Positions 46,691-57,544 are shown, numbered from the stretch's first letter. The stretch: DNA of 64,000 nt from Hymenopus coronatus (GCA_030762935.1 CM060895.1:76243001-76307000); one strand, 5' to 3'. The notes: generated by a model not told the origin, from the letters alone. Translations and numbers: made by a program.

Positions 46691-47540
46691 AAAAAATTAT
46701 GATGTGCTACATTCACATCAGTTTCTCTACATCTCTGTAACAAATTATTGTTAGTAAACTTATTCTTCTATCTACTTTATGCTAATCGAGATAAAGATTT
46801 GCAGAAACGTTTTATTACTTAGTTCCTTATAAGTAGAAGGGAAATATTGGAATACAGTAAGCTATACCGAGAGTCAAATGTTTTAAAATGTAGTTGCTGT
46901 GGGAATGAATTCAATTTCTTTGCGTGACCAGGACTTGACAAACTCTCATATGGAAAAGCTTTTAAGTATTTTAAAACTAAAACGAATAACAAGAAGTATC
47001 TCGAAAATGCTCAACTCCACGAAAAAAAAATTATATGACATAAATTGTGTGTTTTAACGAGATATATATTTTTTGTGTAGTAAGGTTTTGTCTATATCTT
47101 ACAGTTTACCAGCTATGCAAAAATTCATAAAGAATAAGGAGATCTTCAGAGGCTATTGTTAGAAAATTCAGGATATGCCTTTTAGTTGTTGTGTAAATAT
47201 ATTTAAATGTATGAGATTTAAATTAAAATCGTTAGCCATTTTTGAGACAGTAATTTTGAATTTTTTTCCATATATAAGGTAGCTAGGGGTGGGTAATTTT
47301 CTTGACGATCTTCCTGCCGCATCCTTGGAAGATAATAAATATCAGTTTGGTATTTAACAGACTTTTTCTTTTTGAGCTATGCTGCCCACAAACACACATA
47401 CGGACATTTTTCTAAAAATTTCTTTTTTTCCTTTTTGATTCATGGAGTCCTAAAACATGAATTTCTGATAAAATCTCGATATAAAATGTTTGGGTGCAAA
47501 GCAATGCCTTCTGTATACACTATGCCAGGATATATGTAGA
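46691..47540 (+). repeat. HR element, full length (forward), tail-to-tail with next copy
   Basis: Head AAAAATTATGATGTGC, CTACTTTATGCTAATCGAGA, AAATTGTGTGTTTTAACGAG, short ACAAACACACATACGG, and GATAAAATCTCGATATAAAA. The hairpin (ACACTATGCCAGGATATATG) is damaged and runs into a reverse copy. Confidence 0.94.
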
Positions 47541-48205
47541 CAAATCAACATACCAAAATGTCACTGGAAATATGTTTTGAGGTCCCCAGAGTCAGAAAAA
47601 ATATCCTTTTATGTGGACAGCATAGCTCCAAAACGAAAAGACTGTTAAATACCAAACTTGGTATTTATGAATAGGATCTTCTAAAAATAAATAGGATTTT
47701 CTAAGGATACGACACGACACTAACCTTTTCATGGAAACATTTTGGAAATTTTTGTTTTTCCCAAAAATGAGTAACGATTTTAATTGTAATACCGTATGTT
47801 AAAGATATTTATATCACAAATAAAATGTATATTTTGAATTTCCTGGGAAAGTCTGTAATGAGCTCTTTATTCTGGGTGAGTTTTAAAGAATTTTGCTTAA
47901 CTGTTAAGGCGCAAGGGATGGACAAAAGCTTACTACACAGAAAATGTAGATTTCGTTAAAACACACAATTTGTCATGTGCGTTTTTTTGTAGTGTTTGCG
48001 TTTTCGAGACATTCCTTGTTATTGGTTTCAATACCCAACTTTTCTCAAATGGGACCATGCAAAGCGACCTGAATCTCAATTGTTCCACATAGTGACCAGC
48101 TTTTGAAAGACTTGACTAACGCTTTAGCGTAATGTACCTCTTATTTCCTGTCCACTAAGAGCTAGTAATAAGACCTAACGTTTATCTCGATTAGCATGAT
48201 ATAAG
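47541..48205 (-). repeat. HR element (reverse), hairpin lost
   Basis: Starts at ACATACCAAAATGTCACTGG immediately after the previous copy. The palindrome AAATACCAAACTTGGTATTT is intact at 47648, followed by a local duplication (AATAGGATCTTCTAA / AATAGGATTTTCTAA). It ends after ATCTCGATTAGCATGAT. Confidence 0.92.
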
Positions 48206-48282
48206 ACTTTTTTGTATATGGAACTATAATAAGAATTACTCAGATTGTACACATAACATTTTTGGTAGTTAAAGGTTTCAAT

Positions 48283-48860
48283 TTTGTGTTTTTGATTTTC
48301 TCTACTATGTATAGTAATTAGAGACAGTATTGAATTTAAAATAATCCATTTTTGAGGTCACCTAATACTATAAACCGTTTTTAAAATGTTTACGCTCGTG
48401 TCTGTGTGTATCTGAACAGCGAAAAGTCCATTAAATATCAAATTTGATTTTTATGTTAGCATCTTCCAAGGAGACAACACGAAAATTTATAGGAAAATCC
48501 CACTTGAAACTTTACATAGAATTTTTTTTCCAAATTTATGATATTCTCAAAAATGTTACTAACAATTTTGATTAAACTACCATACTTTTAACATCTTGAA
48601 TTTTCTGGGAAAAGCTGTCATTTGGAGGACTTGTATTAAAATTATGAAAACCGTGAAAAAAATTCTCCTTTTGGATGTGCCTTTGACCCGATTAGATCTT
48701 CATGACGACTTTTTTCTTTACACTTATCATAATGTTGTAGCTAATTTGCATTATGTACTTTCCGTAGGAGTAGTATTTGCTATTATACCTAGTCGGATTT
48801 GTTGGTAAATTGTAAGAGATAAGGAGAAACATATTACAATAACTTCTTAAAAATGTTTGG
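48283..48860 (-). repeat. HR element (reverse), interrupted
   Basis: A shortened hairpin CTCTACTATGTATAGTAATTAG, then HR to GAATTTTCTGGGAAAAGCTG (48620). About 170 bases without HR similarity follow, then GGTAAATTGTAAGAGATAAG. The intervening sequence was not identified. Confidence 0.75.
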
Positions 48861-49220
48861 TAATGCCGCCGCAGAGATTGACGTGTCATGGCGGACACTA
48901 TTAAGGCTCAATGTCAAGTACCAACTGTTGAGCAGAAAATCCGGCATGGTTATAGGAGAAACAGCAGTTTTTGTAGTATCATGTAATACATTTCGGCAAT
49001 AGAAAAGCGCGAACTAATAGATAAATGCAAAGAAAATTCTGTATAGGTGTCTAGCCACCGCAAAGCAGTAAAGAAATATAAACAATCACCAAAAGGCAAT
49101 AAACAAATATACCAAATGAATAATGATGGACGTAAAGCACGAAACAAAAACGAAATGCTGCTAATTCAGCAAGCCTTTCCAAGTACTAATTTTTGTTCAG
49201 CTTTGTATCATTATTGCAAC
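48861..49220. other. Unassigned DNA
   Basis: Open frames at 48950-49147 (reverse) and 49047-49256 (forward) overlap; neither is recognised. Confidence 0.5.
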
Positions 49221-49790
49221 AGTCGTAGCAGAGCTACAGATCTTGGAATGTGGTAAACATAGGAAGTGGTTTTGCCGGTAACTGGAAGCCTTGGAATGTA
49301 ATATCTGGCACACGCTAGAAGCTTTGGTTTCTAGAGGAGTCTACATAGTTCTGTGATCTGATTTATAGCTGTAAAAGGAAGGAAGATTTGCAATCCGGGT
49401 TGACTCAGTCGTGAGTCTAGACATCAAACCGTCGAGTAAATTGTTTGCAGTAATGAATTAATGACTTTATTTGTCTTTGTGGACTCTAAAACTGGTTACA
49501 AATACTCTTTAAGTCACAACATTCACTCGATGCTTCTCCAGTGGACGGCTTTCTCACGCCAATGTTCGCACGCTACTGAATGCTAACACTCCAGTCGAAG
49601 TCTGACTACGACTCACTCAACAGTGACTGCTACTCTTCCTTCATTTCATAATATAAATGAGGCCACAGGAGTTTGTAGAAGCTTCTGGCGTGTGCCAGAT
49701 GTATCGCGTTCCAAGGCCTCCGCTTACAGGCGTGTCGTACTTCCTGTGTTTACCGCATTCCAAGGTCTCCGCTCCGCTGCAGTGCATAAA
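49221..49790. mobile_element. Non-coding element with about 105-bp terminal inverted repeats
   Basis: The left arm 49230-49325 (CTTGGAATGTGGTAAACATA, CCTTGGAATGTAATATCTGG, CACACGCTAGAAGCTT) is matched in inverse complement by the right arm 49680-49790 (AGCTTCTGGCGTGTGCCAGA, CGTTCCAAGGCCTCCG, TTTACCGCATTCCAAGG). Each arm itself contains two CTTGGAAT boxes. The core of about 350 bases has no open frame. Flanks CAGTCGTA and CAGTGCATA hint at a diverged 8-9 bp target duplication. It may be a MITE or fold-back element; the superfamily is not assigned. Confidence 0.8.
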
Positions 49791-49965
49791 GAGAACATGT
49801 GAATGAACACATAAGGAATGTCACATTAACCGTAGTTTCTTGGTCCGCAACAACTTCAAGGTTGTCAGTGTTTAATAGTGACAAATTCTCATAATTAATA
49901 GATATCCACACAATAATATGACACCGGAAGCGACGTAACAACTTACGCACATTTAAACATCACTT

Positions 49966-50378
49966 TGATATTCACTTGCGGATTTTTAGCGAGTTTTATT
50001 TCGGCAAAGTAGCCTGCCAGACACTTTGCGGTAATTGCTATGACACTTCGATCTCTACGACAACCTTATTAAATGTTTTACATAGATTGGGGTCTCAAAA
50101 TTTACATTTTCTTTGAACTCTCAGGAACATTTAATGAAGCTTGCATATTTAGAAAAAAAAACAACATAATAACAAATCCAAATCTGTGAGTGAATTAATC
50201 TAATCCTCTCATTCACGACCCGGATTTTTAGCTATTTTATTTGGAGAAGGTAGCCTGCCTGACGTTTCACGGTACCCACCATGGTACATCGACCTCTGCT
50301 ACAACTGTGTCTTCAGGTCTCAAATATACATTTTCAATAAAACCCCACTGCTTTTAGTAAGACATGCGTATTTAAAAC
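49966..50378. repeat. Tandem repeat, about 225-bp units, first two copies
   Basis: Units share ATAATAACAAATCCAA, GAGTGAATTAATCTAATC, GGATTTTTAGC, GGTAGCCTGCC, GGTACCCACCATGGTACATC and GGGGTCTCAAAAT. Unit 1 (from about 49970) is shortened at its start; unit 2 begins near 50160 and is cut at 50378 by an HR insertion. Confidence 0.85.
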
Positions 50379-50440
50379 ATCTGACGTGCTTTCTTTTCTC
50401 TATATCTCTGTAACAAAGTACGTTAAAAAGTTTATTTTTC

Positions 50441-51103
50441 TATAAGGTGATTTATATAGAGCTGACACATTTCTTTCTTTAATTGTTTCATAACGAATTG
50501 TGCTAGCGACAACTTATTATACCTAAATTGTAGAGGAATTTTGGGAGACTATTTACCTGTATAGTAAATGTTGAAAATGTCCTCTATTCTGCATAGTGCA
50601 CAAATCAACTCGTCGTTCCATGTTACTGGCCACTCATTGGAGGACTCTGTTGTCAATAGCTTGAATCTCCTTTGTGATGTTGTGCTTCAGATCGTCCAAT
50701 GTCCGAGGACGTGTGGCGTAAACCCTGTCTTTTAAGTAACCCCATAGAAAGAAGTCCGACGATGTCAAATCCGGAGATCTCAGTGGCCACAGATTCCTGA
50801 AAATTATCTGGTCGTCAACGAAACTTGTAATTAGGTTCATGGATTCATTTGATGTATGGCATGTGGCGCCATCTTGCTGAAAATATCCTTGACTCAGCTC
50901 TACATCGTCCAGTTGCTCAACAAACTCAATGAAAATTAGTCGGTACTCTGCAGTGTTCACAGTCTGGTTAAACATCTGTGCATCTAGTGATAAGGAATCG
51001 AAACTCCTGAACATTCTGCTTAATTTGGTACAAAAATTGGGTCATTGAATGGATTTCCAATTGAATGATTAAAAAAAGAAATGTGTCAGTTCTATATAAA
51101 TCA
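50441..51103 (-). mobile_element. Internally deleted mariner-like transposon (about 0.66 kb)
   Basis: Inverted ends of about 31 bases: GTGATTTATATAGAGCTGAC continuing ACATTTCTTT on the left, and the inverse complement at 51072-51102. TATA stands on both sides, consistent with TA targeting. The HR sequence on either side joins cleanly when the insert is removed. It carries only the 3' half of a transposase gene on the reverse strand. Confidence 0.92.
50634..51014 (-). pseudogene. mariner-like transposase, C-terminal half
   Basis: A reverse-strand frame of 126 codons with the second and third catalytic aspartates of the DDE/D superfamily: FQQDGATCHTS and RSPDLTSSDFFLWGYLKDRVY (quoted in part as SPDLTSSDFFLWG). 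The two aspartates are separated by about 38 residues, unlike the 41 of the 5.6-kb element and the 34 of classical mariners. The downstream RPRTLDDLKHNITKEIQ is typical of arthropod copies. The DNA-binding domain and first catalytic Asp are absent because the element is internally deleted, so it could only move with help from another copy. Within the remaining part the frame is open, suggesting a relatively recent deletion derivative. Confidence 0.9.
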
Positions 51104-51848
51104 CTCTATATCTACGTCACGCTGATTGAGAAAAACATTAGCAGACATTTTTCTTATAAGTAGAAGGAAATAATGGAATAAACTAGGCTAAAACAAAAGT
51201 AAAATCTGTTAAAAGCTGGTTGTCATGTAGATGAAATCCGTTTCTTTGCATTGCTAAGAGTAGACAAATTCCCGTCTGTGAAAAGTATTTTAAAACTGTA
51301 ACAAATATTAAGGAATATCTAAAAAATGGCGAACTTCACGAAAAAAATGTATATGACATAAATTGTGTGTTGCAAGGAAATCTACATAGTTGTTTAGTAA
51401 GATTTTGTCTATATCTTACGGTTTACTAGTTATGTAAAATCCATTCAGAACAAAGAGGTCTTCAGAGGCTATTCCCCGAAAATTCAAGATATACATTTTA
51501 TGTGCCAACTAAATATCTATACTATAGAGTATTTTATTCAAAATCGTTTGTCATTTTTTGAAGAATGTTCATGTAAAGGGTAGTTAGGGGTGCATCCTTG
51601 GAAGATACTAAACTTATATACCAAGTTTGATATTTTACCGACTTACCGCTTTTGAATTATCGTGTTCAGAGATAGACGGACACACGCACACACGGACCCT
51701 TTTGTAGACATGTTTTTTTTTTTATTTTGGGGGATAAAGGGGACCCTAAAACATCTATTTCCGTTGAAATCTCGGTATAGAATTTTGGGTGGAATGCAAT
51801 ACCTTCTCTGTGCACTATGTACATAGCACATGTAGAGGAAGTAAAAAT

Positions 51849-52131
51849 ATAATAACAATTCCAATTTTCCGAGTGAATTAATCTAATTGTCCCGTTCATT
51901 TGCGGATTTTTAGCTAGTTTTATTTGGATAAGGTAGCCTGCCTGAGTTTCGCGGTACCCAACATGGTACATCGACTTTGAGACAACTTAACCAAATGTTT
52001 CACATGGATTGGCGTCTCAAAATGCACATCTTCAGTGAAACCTCAGATACTTTTGGAAGGCTTGCTATTTCAAAAAAGCATAATAACAAATCCAATTCTA
52101 TGGGTGAATTAATCTGATCTTCTCATTCTAA
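51849..52131. repeat. Tandem repeat, about 225-bp units, third and partial fourth copies
   Basis: Unit 3 starts ATAATAACAATTCCAATTTT at 51849 and ends near 52077; a partial unit 4 (CATAATAACAAATCCAATTC) reaches TCTCATTC at 52131. This is the far side of the array interrupted by the HR insertion. Confidence 0.85.
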
Positions 52132-52959
52132 AGATGACATCTCAGCATGAAGCAAAGCGGATAGGACCTGAGACTTCAAAGAGGGCGATGTCACTCGGAT
52201 TAAATGAAACATCCTGAGCGAAAGGTTCTACCAGATGACGCAGGGTTTGTCATATGAAGGGGTGTCTGCATGCGAGATGTTTTTTGTTATCCACGGGGGA
52301 GAAAGGCTTTATTAAAAGTGAAATATAGAATTAGTACGTACATTCGCGTTTAATGAAAACTAGCATACTTCATTTGGCTTGATACATGGCAATCTCAATG
52401 GAGGGGTCGTCGTATTTATAAATGACAAGCTTGCAGAGGATAGAGGCTATTGCTGTGACGTCAGCAATTTCGCTTCCAGATGCTGCGTACACAAAAGTAA
52501 TTTAAAAATTGTGTAGAGCACAGAGAAGGCAACAAGCTCTCGTTTATTTCGTTCTACGGGGTAGTCTATGTCAATACAGACTGTTAGGAGTATAAGAGCA
52601 GACATTTTTGTTATAATTAAGAACAGTATAATGAACTATTTGCTTCACTTTAGGTTTTATTATTTTAAATATTAAGAATAATATGCTTTCAGGTTGGTTA
52701 ATATCTCCAAGTAGCCCTGCTACGCACAGCGCATACGGATTTATTCTCCCTGAAATTGCGATTGGGCGGGCCTTGCTATAACGAATGCATTTTCCTTTTT
52801 TTTTTTTTTTTTTTTAAATACAGCTCCGAAGGTTTGTCAGGACTCTGGTATTGTATTTCTTTTTTTTTCCCTCTCTTTTTTCCAGTTTCCTACATTTCGT
52901 TAGTTGCCCTTTTAATGTTTAACGTTTTCCTTTTTACATATACATACACAGACATATAC
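52132..52959. other. Unassigned DNA
   Basis: A T19-T20 run at about 52796-52815. No gene recognised; the frame 52756-53088 owes its length to T and C runs. Confidence 0.45.
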
Positions 52960-53145
52960 ACATTTGCAAACACAGAAACACCCATGCCCAAGGCGGGACT
53001 TGAACCCACGATCCCGCGCGCCGCGAAGCACCAAAGCGAAGCACTTCAGAGAGCGCAGGCACGCAGACTGTGGGACTCGAACCGCTGATATTCTGGAAAT
53101 GAGGAGGGAACATGAAATTAACCAGTTGAGCTACAACCGGTGCCT
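52960..53145 (-). repeat. tRNA-derived SINE with two B-box-like motifs (reverse)
   Basis: Read in reverse: GGCACCGGTTGTAGCTCAAC (A box), GGTTCGAGTCCCAC (first B box), then GCGCTCTCTGAAGTGCTTCG and a second tRNA-like end, GGGTTCAAGTCCCGCC, followed by TTGGGCATGGGTGTTTCTG. Different from family V and from the fold-back family. It may be a tRNA-dimer SINE or one SINE inserted beside another. Confidence 0.75.
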
Positions 53146-53329
53146 AACATTTACTCTATGAAGTTTGAGTCCTTTCCATAAGGCCAATGACCAAACACGC
53201 TTAGGCCAGGTGTAAGGAAAACAAATAGTCTATACTGACAGGGATGGTTTACTTTTCCGCGCTCTAAAGACCATACACTATACATCAGCAACTATGTGAT
53301 TGATTTGTAGGAAAACTGTGAGACAAAGA

Positions 53330-54005
53330 GAAAAATCAAATAAATTCCATTCACTCTCTAGCTATTCTGCAAGCAAATTATTCTTATAAAAGATTATTCT
53401 TTTATCTACATCTTGCTAATTGAGACACACATTATCAGAAATTGTCTTGTAACTTGCTTCCTTCTAAGCAGAAGGTAAGTAAAAGAATACACTGAGCTTA
53501 AACGATAGCCAAATATTGTTAAAAGGAGGTTGCATTGCACAGCCAGCAGCAAAACAAAGGAGATGAAAGGAAAGCAGACTTCTCTTTTGAGAAAAGTTAC
53601 GTAGTTTCAAACGGAAACCAATTACACGGAATATTTGGTAAACGACCAGTTCTACAAAAACGTATGCGTCATAAAGTGAAGTGTTTTGATGATATCTACA
53701 TTTTTGGTGGATATAGTTTATTTCTTATGTAATATCTTTAATGTCCCTTATTTTAATCAAAATCGTTGGATCCATTTTTGAGGCAACTTTTTAAAAATTT
53801 CTCCATGTAAAGAATAGTTTGGGGAGGGGTGATTTTTTTTGAAAATCTTAGTGTCGTAATCTTGCAAAATATTAAACTTGAATACAATTCTTTTGTTGGT
53901 TTCAGTGGGCTCAAAAAACATCTTTGTGGTGAAATCTCGACAGCGAATTTTTGATGGAATATAATAACTTCTCTGTTCTATACATAGTACGTGAAGGGAA
54001 AGTAA
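53330..54005 (+). repeat. HR element (forward) with internal deletions
   Basis: Head AAATAAATTCCATTCACTC, ATCTACATCTTGCTAATTGA, GTTTTGATGATATCTACATT, then a jump to ATATCTTTAATGTCCCTTA. The palindrome and CA tract are missing. It ends TACATAGTACGTGAAGG and GAAAGTAAA. Confidence 0.9.
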
Positions 54006-54734
54006 ATAAACTTAATAGACACAGCAGGGTGGTTAAAGTATTGTGAGCCTAACAATTTAAGATTTTATCTAAGTGAAGACTTGAGTTATTTTCATATACG
54101 TTTATAAGGCGCTACTGTTTCCAAACTAGTTATAATAATATATTATTAAAGTGTATTTACCATCGGATAACAGCTTTGTCGTAGAATCTAATTTGATACC
54201 CTTGCACGGTTTTCACAGTATTTACGCGATATAATATTCTGTTAATTATTATCTTAATTATGTATCCTGCGCGGCCATGTAGGTTCGCATTCGTTAGCCA
54301 GCCAGGTATGGGCCTTCCATCGCCCCAGGATAATGTAATTAGAGGCCCAGTTGTGCTGGTCCATCCAATATAGGATTACGCTGCAACGGACAGACCTGGT
54401 ATTCCCCTCTATTATAGGGCGTTCCCTTGATTGAGGTGAGCCGATTAAATCCGCTGTACTACCTTTGATCACCCTACAGCATACAGCGTGCAATGCCATA
54501 CATGGTGGCATTCAAAGAGCTCGCTTCTGAATGCACATTTCATCGTTAGCATCCCAAGTCTCGTAAATTCTTATTCCGTCATCTTAATCTCAGCTCTTTG
54601 GATTTACACTGAAATAGCGCTGCTGTCGAGAGTCACTGCGGTATATTTATCTTAAGGGAAGTCGAAACGCCCTATCTTGCCAATGTTTAAAGTTTGACCC
54701 TTTATCTCAGCAACTATTTAAGATAGTGAGGCAC
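54006..54734. other. Unassigned DNA with a GC-rich island at 54255-54530
   Basis: The island has an 85-codon reverse-strand open frame (54254-54511) with no recognisable domain. I compared it by eye with conserved rRNA segments and found no match. Confidence 0.35.
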
Positions 54735-55235
54735 ATTTTTACTTTCTCTAGACGTATTATGTACATAGTGTATAGAGAAGGTATTGTATTGCATCCAAAA
54801 ATTTGTTACCGAGATTCCAGAAAAAGGTCCGCGTGTGCGTGTCTGTGTGTGTCAGCATAGCCCAAAAACAAAGAGACCGTTGAATTCCAAACTGGGTATT
54901 TAAGTTTTTTATGTTCCAAAGATGCGACACGAAGATTTTCAAGAAAATCCCCCTACACCCAATTACGCCTTACATGGAACTTTTTTCGAAAATTTTTATT
55001 TTCTTAAAAATGGCTCTAATGATTTTGATTAAAATATCGTATATTAAAGATATTTACCTGACAAATAAAATGTATATCTTGGATTTTCTGGAAATAGCCT
55101 CTGAATAAGGATGAATTTTACGAAATTTTGCATAACTGCTAAACCGTAAGAGATGGACAAAGACCTACGACACAAAATAAGTAGTGCATGTTAAAACACA
55201 CAATTTATGTTATATACTTTTTTGTGGAGTTGATC

Positions 55236-55284
<49 letters not shown>

Positions 55285-55573
55285 ATACCTTGTTTTTGGT
55301 TTCAGCTTTGAAAAACTTATACTTTTCTCTGACAGGAATGTGTCAACTCCTGTCCATACAAATAAAGGGACTTCAGATATTTAGTCAGCTTTTGACTATC
55401 ACTTTAAGCTAAGGTACTCCATTATTTCGCTTCTACTTACAAGGAAGCAAGTTGTAAGACTATTTCTGCTATTTTTTTTTTTCTCGATTAGTATGAAGTA
55501 AATAGAAGCTTTTTAAGAACAATTTGTTACAAAGATGTAGAGAAAGTCATGTGAAGGGACACATCAGACTTTT
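54735..55573 (-). repeat. HR element (reverse), full ends
   Basis: Tail and hairpin ATTTTTACTTTCTCTAGACG and ATTATGTACATAGTGTATAG. The segment with the A run is deleted (GAGATTCCAGAAAAAGG). The copy also has GTGTGCGTGTCTGTGTG, a T43 run at 55237-55279, and head CATGTGAAGGGACACATC. Confidence 0.96.
55237..55279. repeat. T43 homopolymer inside an HR copy
   Basis: It sits exactly after GTGGAGTTGATCG, where normal HR copies have only four or five T. Confidence 0.95.
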
Positions 55574-56058
55574 GAAAGTATATTCAGCAAGTCTTTACTG
55601 TTGATTGATGAAAAACATAATATTTTTTTGATTAGAATGAATAATAAAGCTATTAAAATTTTGCTGAAAAACGATGGCTTTTAAATTTAAAAAAAAAAAT
55701 ATCTAATCCATATACATAAAATCTTGTCATTAAAATAAAGCCTGATTAAGTACAAATATGTAGTAAACGTTTCAGCCCTTAATGTCAATTAGTTTGAGAT
55801 AATGGGGCAATTGTATTGACAATTTTACTTCTTCAGAAATTGCTTTCAAACATTACATTAAAAAACAATATAACCTAGCTTTCCAAACACAACTTCGCAG
55901 TACTTCAAAGCTTTCATATGAAGAAAATATAAGTGGGATACCGATTCTGTGAATAACTAAAGTAAAACTTTCCGATTAAAATAAGAAAAAGATCTCTCTC
56001 TAAATCTAATATTTACAAATTTAATCATTTTACCAAGTGAGTGTACCAGAATGTTCTA
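55574..56058. other. Unassigned AT-rich DNA
   Basis: Nothing recognised. Confidence 0.5.
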
Positions 56059-56894
56059 AAAAAATCTTATATGTTCCATTCACGTGACTTTCTCTACATC
56101 TCTGCAAAAAATTACTGTTAGAAAGCTTGCTTATGCTAATATCTACTTCATCCAGTAGAGAAAAAATTAGCAGAAATAGTCTTATTACTTGTTTCTTTGT
56201 AAGCAGAAGTGAAATAAGGGGGTACCATTGGTTAAAGTGATAGTCAAAAGCTGGTTGTTATATGACTGAAGCTCCTTTGTTTGTATGGACAGGAGTTAAC
56301 AAATTCCTGTATGAGAAATGTATAAGTTTTTCATAGCTGTAAACAAAAACAAGGGATATCTTAAAAACGATCAACTCCACGAAAAAAATGTATATAACAT
56401 AAACTGTGTGTTTTAATGTGCTCTACATTTTCTGTATGGTAAGTTTTTGTCCATCCCTTACGGTTTAGCAGTTATGCAAAAATCCGTATATATATTTTAT
56501 TTGTCAAGTAAATACCTTACATTTACGAGATTTTAATCGAAATCGTTAGAGCCATTTTGTAAAAAATCAAAATTTTCAAATGTTTTTCCATGTAAAGGGT
56601 AGTTTAGGGTGAGGGGATTTTTTTGAAAATCTTCGTGTCGCATCCTTGGAAGGTACCAAACCTAAATACCAAGTTTGGTTTTTAAAGGTCTTTTCATGTT
56701 TGAGCTATGCTGCCCACAGACACACACATACACACACACACACACAGACACACACGAACAGTTTTCTAAAAATGTTTCTTTTTTTGGGTACTGGGGGTCT
56801 CAAAACATATATTTCCGGTGAAATCTCGATATGAATTTTTCGGTGCAATACAATACCTTGTCTATACACTATGTACATAGTACGTATAGAGAAA

Positions 56895-56895
<1 letters not shown>
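56059..56895 (+). repeat. HR element, full length (forward); reference copy
   Basis: Order of landmarks for the family: A-rich start and head ATGTTCCATTCACGTG; ACTTTCTCTACATCTCTG; GTGAAATAAGG; GTCAAAAGCTGGTTGTTAT; ATGGACAGGAGTTAACAAAT; ACGATCAACTCCACGAAAA; AAACTGTGTGTTTTAATG; CTTACGGTTTAGCAGTTATG; ATTTTAATCGAAATCG; CCATGTAAAGGGTAGTTTAG; GTGTCGCATCCTTGGAAGG; AAATACCAAGTTTGGTTTTT; (CA)n at 56717-56752; TATTTCCGGTGAAATCTCGA; hairpin ACACTATGTACATAGTACG; tail GAGAAAG. No coding function is evident. Confidence 0.97.

Positions 56896-56940
<45 letters not shown>
56896..56940. repeat. (TA)n microsatellite at the HR tail
   Basis: About 22 TA units begin directly after GAGAAAG, replacing the usual TAAAAAT tail. 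Confidence 0.97.
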
Positions 56941-56944
<4 letters not shown>

Positions 56945-57544
56945 ATCGCATTTCAACTCCCCTTAAGGCAAACAACTAAGAGATACTACGAGTATTTTAC
57001 TTTCAACGCGCTTTAATGCTCATAGATTTCAAATTTAATAAAGAATACATTTCAGAATTATGATATTCTTGACAACTTGCTACCTCAAACTTTTATAACA
57101 CGTGTCTAAGAAAACACTTCATTATTTTTATTCGATGGTTAAATCACTTGGCATTACATCAATACGTCGGTACTTTTGTTACTCTGTCATTATAACCGCT
57201 TTGTAGTTACTTATTGGTCTATTATAAATGTTTAATGCCCTAAGTTGGAAGATGTCACCCAAGAGGGAGGGCTCTAAGCCGGAAAGCGAGGCCGAGGGAT
57301 CTGTGAAGCTAAAACCCCAATGATCCCAAGCATAAGTCAAAGTTTTATCAATCTGGCGAATTTCACCTCTGAATAACTTAAAACACTTTCAAATATGGAT
57401 CGCCAATAGAAGTCACTTAAACTAATACTCAAGACCGTTGTGTGTGAGTATATCCGTCCGTCCGTCCTTGTGTGTGTGCTGCATCATCATATAGCTTTAC
57501 CTACATTTCCAATATTTTCAGAAGAGGTAGTATCTCACAAAACA
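56941..57544. other. Unassigned DNA
   Basis: No recognised feature. A short GTCC repeat (CCGTCCGTCCGTCC) lies near 57453. Confidence 0.5.

Larger units (their letters stand above)
50379..51848 (+). repeat. HR element (forward) inside the tandem array, split by a DNA transposon
   Basis: Head ATCTGACGTGCTTTC at 50379, CTCTATATCTCTGTAACAAA, then a transposon at 50441-51103. HR resumes at CTATATCTACGTCACGCTGA and runs to hairpin GCACTATGTACATAGCACATG and tail GAAGTAAAAAT at 51848. About 800 bases without the insert. Confidence 0.95.

Noticed and set aside
54255..54530. rRNA fragment
   Set aside because: By-eye comparison with remembered conserved 18S, 5.8S and 28S segments gave no match.
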